NCBI GenBank assembly: GCA_008330645.1
Contig: VLTN01000132.1
Location: forward strand, 1-21,547
Direction: 5' to 3'
DNA from: Cafeteria roenbergensis
Taxonomy: Eukaryota; Sar; Bigyra; Bicosoecida; Cafeteriaceae
DNA: 21,547 nt
Of this stretch, positions 15,931 through 21,547 are shown piece by piece. Position numbers and translations under genes: made by a program. A model generated the notes under the pieces. The model had not been told where the DNA came from. It made no database searches and worked only from the letters and a program-made list of their open reading frames with translations. Numbering within the stretch: the stretch's first letter is position 1; each line of letters begins with the position of its first letter.

Positions 15931-16119
15931 ATGAACATCGTTGGGGGGGGTCGAAAACTCGCGTAACCATACCACACACTCGATTCACAGACTCACCAAT
16001 CACCAATCCAGCAACTCCATCACCGATGAGTCACAAACCGCGCCAAACCCACAATCCCAAGTCCCAAGCCCAGATCACTCCCATCACACTGCCTCGAGTC
16101 GCCACTCAGCCGCCCCTGC
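15931..16119 (-). repeat. LINE copy I 3' UTR
   Basis: This is a 189-bp untranslated 3' end, closely similar to 11513-11702. It has a few private changes: TCGAAAACTC for TCAAAAGCTC, ATACCACAC for ATGCCACAC, and one base lost in the TCCCAAG run (AAGCCCAGATC). It ends at the common terminus that is joined to the 5' truncation point of copy II. Confidence 0.85.
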
Positions 16120-17088
16120 TCACCGCATACGCTCCACCTGCTGTCGCAGGTACTGCGTCTGCCCGATCAGCTGGGTCGCCAGTCCCTTGGCGATGACCTC
16201 GTTCAGCCTCGACAGCCAGCGGAAGGCCCAGCGCGCACGCTCCCTCGGCCGGTCGCCGAAGGCCGTGTCCGCCACCTTCTTGAGGAAGGCGAAGGCCGCC
16301 GGTCCCATGCGTCCCGTGGTCGTGATGACGAAGGGCACAATGGAGCTCAAGTTGTCCTTTGTAGCTGAGCTCTTCTTGTACTCCCTCATCTTGTCATTCT
16401 CACGGCGCTCGAGAAAGGCGTCCATGTTCTGCAGGCCCTGCGTCACGTAGGACTTGCTCACCGCCGAGGTGATCTGCACGTCGACGAGACAGGTGGTCTC
16501 GAAGTCGACGTGCACCCGCAGGTCCGGTCGCTTGCGCGCGGCCTCGCTGGACCCCGGCTGGGACCCGAAGCGCGTCTGCCCGTCCTGCCAGCTGGAGGGC
16601 TCCACCACCGACTGCAGCCCCGCCGAGCGCACCGCCGCGTGCAGGACGTCGCGGACGTCGTTGTGCGCCCGGATGGTGGAGCCCTTGCCGCAGCGGCAGC
16701 GCGCCAGGTGGTGTGCCACGCCGGAGACCCCGCCGATGTGGACGGTGCCTCTCGCGGTGGTGTCTCGCTGCATGCACGCGCAGTTGATCGACACGCCGTC
16801 CGGCACCACGTGGTCGGCCTCGGAGGCTCCGATGCGGTAGCGTTCCACCACCGCGAACTCCTCGTCCGTGAGCCCGCGGGGTCCCATCATCGTGTTGCGG
16901 AGCCAGTAGTGCGTTCCCGGCACGCACGCCTCTCGGAACGCGACCAGGTCGCTCATGACGCGCGCAGCATGGCCGGGTCGTCGATGTTGGCGACACGCTT
17001 CTCCGGCGTGCCCTTGGCCAGCGCCTCGGCCCTGCAGCGTGCTGTGCAGGCCCTGCGCGCCTTGGCCAGACGGCGCAGGAAGACACAC
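16120..17088 (-). CDS. LINE copy I: CCHC knuckle and restriction-like endonuclease segment
   Basis: The true frame is about 16960 to the stop at 16120-16122; the right-hand 40 or so residues are shadow. In order: RVMSDLVAFREACVPG, INCACMQRD (C-x-C, about 16770-16795), HHLARCRCGKG (H-x3-C, about 16685-16720), RAHNDVRDVL (about 16640-16670), RKRPDLRVHVDFE (about 16500-16535), CLVDVQIT (about 16468-16495), and a Lys-containing helix KMREYKKSS. The tail contains SSIVPFVITTTGRMGP. This is the whole RLE module of an RLE-type LINE, uninterrupted here, whereas copy II has a frameshift inside it. It would nick the target for target-primed reverse transcription. A two-base insertion near 16960 (GACGCGCGCAGC versus GACGCGCAGC) separates it from the upstream frame. 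Confidence 0.85.
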   Translation of the reverse strand: MCLPAPSGQGAQGLHSTLQGRGAGQGHAGEACRQHRRPGHAARVMSDLVAFREACVPGTHYWLRNTMMGPRGLTDEEFAVVERYRIGASEADHVVPDGVSINCACMQRDTTARGTVHIGGVSGVAHHLARCRCGKGSTIRAHNDVRDVLHAAVRSAGLQSVVEPSSWQDGQTRFGSQPGSSEAARKRPDLRVHVDFETTCLVDVQITSAVSKSYVTQGLQNMDAFLERRENDKMREYKKSSATKDNLSSIVPFVITTTGRMGPAAFAFLKKVADTAFGDRPRERARWAFRWLSRLNEVIAKGLATQLIGQTQYLRQQVERMR

Positions 17089-18947
17089 TCGTGCTTGATG
17101 CGCAGCATGTCATCGTGGTGCAGCACCATCTTGCGCTGCCAGGGCGCCTCGGTCTGCTCGTTCGCCCGCGCCGTCACCCCGTCGCCGTACAGGCACTTGC
17201 GGAGCTTGGCCTTCAGGTCATCCGACAGCTTACCCAGGGTGTCGGGCAAGAAGCCCTCGAACCCTGTCGCTGCGGCCAGGCAGCGGGCTCCCTTGCATGC
17301 CCTGATGAACTCCTCCACCAGGTTTGCCGCTGCCTCCATGTCATCCGACGACTCGTCGTCAGATCTGAGCTCCATCATCGCCTCCAGCGCCAGCTCCTCG
17401 ATCTCGGCGCGCAGCTCTTCCAGGCCCTCGACAGCCCCCGCGATGTCCGACCTCCACACGTGCGCCAGCTGGTAGCGCTTCTTCACCCTGGCGGCATGAA
17501 GGTCGGCCTCCTTGCCCACGACGCAGTCCTTGTCCGGCCTGAAGTACCGTGCCTCGGTGCAGGCGTCCTTGTACTCCTTGCTGTCCCGCTCGTAGTCCCG
17601 GTAGGCTCCCTTGGCGACCTCCTCGCATCGCAGCAGGATGTCGCCCACCTCCTTGGTCGCATCGCTGCGGTCTGAGCGCTTCAGCGAGCTCCTCACGAGT
17701 TTCTTGAGCGAGATGCCCTTCCAGTTGGGGTCGTTGCCGTCCGCGTCCGCGTCGGGTCCGTCCCTGGCCAACCCGATCGCCGGCGTTCGCCTGACCGAGT
17801 AGACCTGTGCCGCATCCGCTCTCGGCTGTGCGGCATCAGATGTCTCTTGGCCGGTTGGAGCGCCAGCCGCACTAGCTGCCGCTGCGCCGCCGCCGCTCGT
17901 CGTCATCTCGGTCGCCGCTCCCGCCGCGCTGGCGGCAGCCGCACCTCCGCCGACCGTCTGGCCTCCGCTTGTCGGTGTTGGCTGATGCCCCGGTTCAGCC
18001 GCTCCCCCCGTACCGCTGACGAGCCAGCCGTCCAGCGTACCTGCAAGCTGCTGCCCGTGCGCCGGCCCCTCCTCGCAGTCCTCCTTGGACTCGCTCTCTC
18101 CGACCGCCGGGTGGTCCACCCACGGCGTGCCGCCCGCTGCAGCAGCCGCCGCACCCGACTCATCCTCCGCTTCCGCCTCGCCGGCGTTGGCTGGTCCCGC
18201 TCCGGCACCACTCCCCGACGCCGCTTCGCCTCCGCCTCCACCAGTGCCGGGTCCGTCGAGGGCCTCCTCCGGCGGTGGTGCCATCTCGAACCGCCCTTTC
18301 CGCATGTCCCGAACGGCCTCGATGAAGCCCGCTGTCGCCTCGAAGCGGAACTGCGCCACGCCAGGCAGGCCCATGCCACCGGCTTTGCAGCCCTTGCTCA
18401 GCATCTTTGCCAGCCTCATCTGAGCGTAGCCTCCCTTCTTCAAGGCCGGGTTGGACGCTGCCGATGCGAGCCGAGTCACACCGTCGGCTTCCCGGCCCAG
18501 GAGCGCCCACCACGCCTCCCGCCTTGCGTGCTCGTCCGGCAGCCCCCGAACAAGCGCCTCGATGGCCTTGGACATGGCCTCACGGAAGCCGTCCTCGGTC
18601 ACCGTGCACATCTCGTCCGAGAGCGCGTGGCCGATCGCATCCAGCTCCGTCTTGTGCGCTACCGCTGACAGGTTGGCCAGCAGCGCCGCATGGAACACCG
18701 CCAGCTCCTGGCCCGCCGCCGCACCCGCTGCTCTGTGCAGGTAGCTGAACTTCTGGCCCACCACCGACAGCAGCAGGTGGTGCGCCCGCTTGAGCCCGCA
18801 GACCTCGATGCCCGCGAGCAGGCGCTCCGCGGCCGGCCCGAACTCCTTCTCCAGTCGCTTCATCGAGTGCTCAAGTGCCACCTCCGTGAGAGGTCCTCCC
18901 CCACAGGACACTGCAGCACCGCCACGCTCCGTTCGGTGAGGTGGCAC
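16953..18947 (-). CDS. LINE copy I: RT thumb and charged linker segment
   Basis: True coding starts near 18885 (EVALEHSMKRLEKEFGPAAE) and runs to the frame break near 16960. It covers the helical region after the RT fingers and palm (AHHLLLSVVGQKFSYLHRAA, EARREAWWALLGRE-like segments). Next comes GGMGLPGVAQFRFEATAGF, a Gly/Ala/Glu low-complexity stretch with GGGAAAASAAGA repeated twice, and a long charged helical region ending at PEKRVANIDDPAMLR. It is open where copy II is broken (near 13975), which shows that RT thumb and linker belong to a single ancestral frame. No enzymatic motif was recognised in the linker. Confidence 0.8.
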   Translation of the reverse strand: MPPHRTERGGAAVSCGGGPLTEVALEHSMKRLEKEFGPAAERLLAGIEVCGLKRAHHLLLSVVGQKFSYLHRAAGAAAGQELAVFHAALLANLSAVAHKTELDAIGHALSDEMCTVTEDGFREAMSKAIEALVRGLPDEHARREAWWALLGREADGVTRLASAASNPALKKGGYAQMRLAKMLSKGCKAGGMGLPGVAQFRFEATAGFIEAVRDMRKGRFEMAPPPEEALDGPGTGGGGGEAASGSGAGAGPANAGEAEAEDESGAAAAAAGGTPWVDHPAVGESESKEDCEEGPAHGQQLAGTLDGWLVSGTGGAAEPGHQPTPTSGGQTVGGGAAAASAAGAATEMTTSGGGAAAASAAGAPTGQETSDAAQPRADAAQVYSVRRTPAIGLARDGPDADADGNDPNWKGISLKKLVRSSLKRSDRSDATKEVGDILLRCEEVAKGAYRDYERDSKEYKDACTEARYFRPDKDCVVGKEADLHAARVKKRYQLAHVWRSDIAGAVEGLEELRAEIEELALEAMMELRSDDESSDDMEAAANLVEEFIRACKGARCLAAATGFEGFLPDTLGKLSDDLKAKLRKCLYGDGVTARANEQTEAPWQRKMVLHHDDMLRIKHECVFLRRLAKARRACTARCRAEALAKGTPEKRVANIDDPAMLRAS

Positions 18948-19210
18948 CCCTCCAGCACCGAGGGTGGGGACCCTGGATCGTCCCTACTCCGCTTCATCTC
19001 CCGCCGAATTCTGGCTTTGGTTCTCTCGAGCTGTCCTCGCTTGCACAGCACCTGGGTCTTGTCGGCGTTCATCCGCAGCCCCACCGTGCTGAGCCGCTCG
19101 GCCAGCATCTGGGCTGCCTTGAAGGCGCTCCTCCTCGGGCCCACGAGCGTCGTGTCGTCGGCCATCTGCAAGATGAGCACATCTGGGAAGGCGCGCCTCA
19201 CCTCGTCCAC
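18860..19210 (-). CDS. LINE copy I: RT motif C/D fragment
   Basis: A short piece of the RT frame between two indels. It contains FPDVLILQMADDTTLVG with the catalytic Asp pair, GLRMNADKTQVL (motif D) and KARIRREMKRSRDDPGS, through to VAVLQCPVGE. The left break near 18887 coincides with a locally altered sequence (CTCCGTGAGAGGTCC versus CTCCGGCGGGAGTTCC in copy II). The right break near 19214 is loss of one G in a G-run (four G here, five in copy II). It is not a separate gene. Confidence 0.8.
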   Translation of the reverse strand: MDEVRRAFPDVLILQMADDTTLVGPRRSAFKAAQMLAERLSTVGLRMNADKTQVLCKRGQLERTKARIRREMKRSRDDPGSPPSVLEGCHLTERSVAVLQCPVGEDLSRRWHLSTR

Positions 19211-19620
19211 CAGGGGTGCACTGCGATCGCAAACAGTGCGCCCGCTGCCGGGTCGCCTTGACGCACGCCCCTGTTGGACTCCAGCTCAAAGACCTCGCCC
19301 TCGTCCGTGGCAAAGAGGAGCGGGCTGGACGAGCCGTACAGCGCCAGCACCGCCGGCACGAGCTTCTCGTCCAACCGCCGCACCTCCTCGATCATCGCGC
19401 GCCTGGAGACGGAGTTGTAGGCGTTGGCCATGTCCAACGCTACCACCACCGTTCTGATCTCTCCCTCCTCGAACGCGGTGCGGACAGCATGGACCAGCCT
19501 GCACGACCCGTCTCGGCAGCCCAGGAACTGGAAGCGCAGCTGGTCCAGCAGTCCGTGCTTCCCCAGGATGGTGTTCACCACCTTGCCCACCAGCTTGCCC
19601 AGGCCCGAGACCATGGCCAC
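19198..19620 (-). CDS. LINE copy I: RT motif A/B fragment
   Basis: This piece of the RT frame runs from AMVSGLGKLVGKVVNTIL through FLGCRDGSCRLVHAV, motif A (ALDMANAYNSVSR with catalytic Asp), SSSPLLFATDEGEVFELESN and motif B (RGVRQGDPAAG) to FAIAVHP. It is bounded by the one-base gain near 19648 (GGGAAATCG versus GGGAATCG in copy II) and the G loss near 19214. Sequence is almost identical to copy II residues 223-357. It is one exon-like fragment of a broken ORF, not an independent gene. Confidence 0.8.
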   Translation of the reverse strand: MAMVSGLGKLVGKVVNTILGKHGLLDQLRFQFLGCRDGSCRLVHAVRTAFEEGEIRTVVVALDMANAYNSVSRRAMIEEVRRLDEKLVPAVLALYGSSSPLLFATDEGEVFELESNRGVRQGDPAAGALFAIAVHPWWTR

Positions 19621-21547
19621 CGGCCTGATCTTGCCGTTGCCCTTGGGAAATCGCCATCAGGGTTGACGACCCGAGGACCCTGCGCTCCTCGGCAGAGAGG
19701 TCGTTCCTCAACGCCCTTCGGACAAATGACACGAGCGCATCCAGGTCCTTCTCGGCGATGTTCTCCAGCTGCTTCGCGACCATGCCGTCCGGGCCCACGG
19801 CCTTCTTGTGCGGCATCGACTGAATCGCCGCCGACACCATTTCCCGGAGCTCGGAGTCGGTGAGGTCCGGCGCTTCTCCCTCCACTGTGCCGTCGACCAC
19901 CTCCTCCTCGCTCGGGTGCAGGTTCATCAACGCTTCCAGCGTCTCCCTGTCCTGCGCGACGGTGCCCGCCGACGCCATGCTCTTCGCCAGGTCCTTGGCG
20001 GAAGTGCCGTTTTGACGCCGCAGATACGCCTTCAGGGCCGCTACCGTGGTGAGCTGCACCCTTATTCCCGCCGCTTGCTCGACGGTCGGGTGGCCCTCCG
20101 CGTTGCCTCTGCGCCCAGCACCCGCCAGGGACGCCGCCGCTGCCATGGTGCCATGCTGTAAGGTGGGCTCGAGCGCCACCGGCACGTGCTCGCTCACCGC
20201 CTTGCGCTGCCGCAGTTTGTCCGCGGCAAAGGCCTCGCCGAAGGTGCACTGCCGGAGCAGCGCCTTGATGTACCACTGCACCCACTTCTTGGAGGGACAT
20301 CCGTGTCGCAGGAAGGCTCCCTTGGCGAGGCTGTCCGGAGAGCTGGTGGAGCACCGCTTGCACCGCCCGTCCCCACACGCCCTCTCTCCGTCAGAGAGTG
20401 GCGTCTCGTTGCCTCCTGCTTCCGGCATCGCTCCCGTCACGTCCTCCGCGTCATCCCCCTCCAATCCGTGGCTTGCATCCATGTCCCCCTCCTCGCCCGT
20501 CGGTGGCTCCGCTGTCCGGTTCGCTCCGGCCAACTGCCCTGTGACTCCTGCCGCCGCCGGCACCTCCACCTCGAGCTGCGGCATGGTGCTGTGAACCTGT
20601 CCTACACTCGGGTCCACCGCCACGTTTGCAGCCGCTGGACCAAGCGCTCCGCCAGTTGCGCCAGTCTCCTCCGCCGACTCGTCCTCCTCCCTACTCGCCT
20701 CCTCATCATCCGCCGCCGGGTCATCCTCCACCTCCCCCGATTCACCATTGTCCACCGTCGACCCCTCTCGCTCCGCCCTGGCTGCGCTGTCGCCCGCCAG
20801 CGACCCGTCCTCCTCCTCGACCGAGGCGCCATCATCCTCTGACGTCTCGCTCCTCGGACTCCATCCTCCGTCGTCCATTGTCTCCTCGACTTGGTCCTGG
20901 CTGGCTGCGCTGTCGCCCGTCATCTGCCAGTCCTCCTCCTCACTCGCCTCGCCGTCGTCCTCCGACCCCTCGTCACTGGCCTCGTCCGTTGTGCCATAGT
21001 CCATGGAGCCTCTGGTCTGGCTCCCAGTAGCTTGGCATCCATCCACCAGCCATGCACCAGTGTTCCCATCCGCCGCGTCCTCACCTCCCGACGCCTCGCT
21101 CTCCTCCGCACTCACTGCGTCTTCATCCATTGACGCCCCGTCACAGTCTCCACCAACGACATCATCATCCTCCCCCGACCCGTCTTCGTCGTCACCCGAC
21201 GCGTCCTGAGTCTCCGGTGGCTGGCTCTCCTCCTCCATGGCTGCTCCGCCATCCACCGGCAGTGAATCCTCACGTGCGCCGGCACCTCCGATCAGCCCAC
21301 CATTTCCCCGGTTGGGGCCTCTGGTCGCGGCAGCCTCGTCGCCGTCCGAGTCATCGTCGTCCTGGTCCGAGTCCTGCTGCCTGCGCGGAACCACTGGCTG
21401 CGGTCGCCTCTCGGTGACCTCCAGGGCAAGCATCTGCGCCACGTTTGACTTGTCTTGGCTAAGCGACACTGTTAGGCCTGCGGTCTTGGCCAGCTGACGC
21501 AATTGGGCGTCGGAAAAGTTGTCTGGAGCGCCACTGCGGTCAGGCCG
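19286..21547 (-). CDS. LINE copy I: N-terminal part (SAP-like, acidic, Cys/His finger, start of RT)
   Basis: The frame is open to the right edge, so the true start is not in the window. The real frame ends near 19648, after LGSSTLMAI. The first residues, FSDAQLRQLAKTAGLTV and SNVAQMLALEV (about 21415-21520), look like a SAP DNA-binding helix pair. About 20420-21400 is extremely acidic (runs of D/E with S and G), with an internal repeat of about 40 residues around GDSAAS/GDSAAR. CGDGRCKRC ... AFLRHGCPSKKW (about 20290-20380) is a probable zinc finger. Then follow ALLRQCTFGEAFAADKLR, a helical region, and the first RT motif KKAVGPDGM. The N-terminal region probably binds DNA or element RNA, as in R2-like LINE proteins (inference). 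Confidence 0.8.
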   Translation of the reverse strand, partial: RPDRSGAPDNFSDAQLRQLAKTAGLTVSLSQDKSNVAQMLALEVTERRPQPVVPRRQQDSDQDDDDSDGDEAAATRGPNRGNGGLIGGAGAREDSLPVDGGAAMEEESQPPETQDASGDDEDGSGEDDDVVGGDCDGASMDEDAVSAEESEASGGEDAADGNTGAWLVDGCQATGSQTRGSMDYGTTDEASDEGSEDDGEASEEEDWQMTGDSAASQDQVEETMDDGGWSPRSETSEDDGASVEEEDGSLAGDSAARAEREGSTVDNGESGEVEDDPAADDEEASREEDESAEETGATGGALGPAAANVAVDPSVGQVHSTMPQLEVEVPAAAGVTGQLAGANRTAEPPTGEEGDMDASHGLEGDDAEDVTGAMPEAGGNETPLSDGERACGDGRCKRCSTSSPDSLAKGAFLRHGCPSKKWVQWYIKALLRQCTFGEAFAADKLRQRKAVSEHVPVALEPTLQHGTMAAAASLAGAGRRGNAEGHPTVEQAAGIRVQLTTVAALKAYLRRQNGTSAKDLAKSMASAGTVAQDRETLEALMNLHPSEEEVVDGTVEGEAPDLTDSELREMVSAAIQSMPHKKAVGPDGMVAKQLENIAEKDLDALVSFVRRALRNDLSAEERRVLGSSTLMAISQGQRQDQAGGHGLGPGQAGGQGGEHHPGEARTAGPAALPVPGLPRRVVQAGPCCPHRVRGGRDQNGGGSVGHGQRLQLRLQARDDRGGAAVGREARAGGAGAVRLVQPAPLCHGRGRGL

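Larger units (their letters stand above)
11513..20379. repeat. Large direct repeat: LINE copies II and I, about 4.4 kb
   Basis: The sequence 11513-15922 recurs at 15931 to about 20379 in the same orientation, with only scattered substitutions and single-base indels. The offset stays near 4418 bp along its whole length. The repeat arises from two insertions of the same element head-to-tail. Such adjacent repeats can be collapsed or expanded in assemblies and are prone to unequal recombination. Confidence 0.9.
15931..21547 (-). mobile_element. LINE copy I: longest RLE-type non-LTR retrotransposon copy, 5' end beyond window
   Basis: At least 5.6 kb. Its 3' terminus (plus-strand 15931, ATGAACATCGTT then eight G) abuts copy II, and its ORF is still open at the right edge. 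In minus-strand order it carries a SAP-like N-terminus, an acidic region, a Cys/His finger, RT, a long charged linker, a CCHC knuckle with RLE, and a 189-bp 3' UTR (15931-16119). There are no LTRs, tyrosine recombinase, integrase, RNase H or APE-type endonuclease domains that I can recognise. Four indels relative to copy II break its ORF, near 19648, 19214, 18887 and 16960. Near-identity with copy II indicates recent activity of the family. Confidence 0.9.

Noticed and set aside
10924-21547. A DIRS/Ngaro or LTR retrotransposon, or an integrated virus-like element
   Set aside because: No tyrosine recombinase, integrase, protease, RNase H, LTRs, inverted terminal repeats or capsid genes were seen. 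RT motifs, the CCHC/RLE module and 5' truncations fit a non-LTR element.

Overview
The window looks like nuclear DNA of a high-GC unicellular eukaryote, most likely a protist. The evidence is a giant open reading frame for a Cys-rich, multi-pass membrane protein built from eukaryote-style IPT and Ig-like modules, and a non-LTR retrotransposon (LINE) family whose protein has a reverse transcriptase plus a restriction-like endonuclease. There are no bacterial operons, ribosome-binding-site spacing, tRNAs or rRNAs. A marine heterotrophic flagellate (bicosoecid-like) would fit the composition and gene style, but that is a guess from general impression, not a result.

Left half (1-10522, plus strand): one very large gene, entering from the left edge and stopping at 10520-10522. 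In order it encodes about four SbsA-type Ig-like domains (1 to about 1600), a long array of Cys-rich repeats of the type C-S-D-G-V-x-N-x-x-E-x-G-V-D-C-G-G (about 1600-6615), a Ser/Ala/Gly-rich linker, an IPT/TIG-like module, a filamin/Big-like module, a Cys cluster, about nine or ten membrane helices (about 8390-9870) and a disordered tail. Within the Cys-rich array lies a nearly perfect higher-order repeat: four units of exactly 483 bp (161 codons), each made of three degenerate 52-55 residue blocks. The first 4 kb is broken by about ten frame changes, while 4043-10522 is open without a break.

Middle (10523-10923): about 400 bp without a recognisable gene, starting with a CT-rich tract.

Right half (about 10924-21547, minus strand): a head-to-tail array of four copies of one LINE family. 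Reading along the minus strand these are copy I (15931 to beyond the right edge, at least 5.6 kb), copy II (11513-15922, 5'-truncated), copy III (11361-11507, only 147 bp of 3' UTR) and copy IV (about 10924-11356, 3' end of the ORF plus a divergent 3' UTR). Every internal junction joins a 5'-truncated end to the same 3' terminus, with a few extra bases containing CAG between them. The protein has a SAP-like N-terminus, a long acidic region, a Cys/His finger, an RT with an M-A-D-D catalytic box, a long low-complexity and charged linker, and a C-terminal CCHC knuckle with a PD-(D/E)XK-type endonuclease. Copies I and II carry different frameshifts, so neither encodes an intact protein as sequenced.

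The host gene and the array are convergent: the 3' end of the LINE array faces the 3' end of the giant gene. This is a common tolerated location for insertions.
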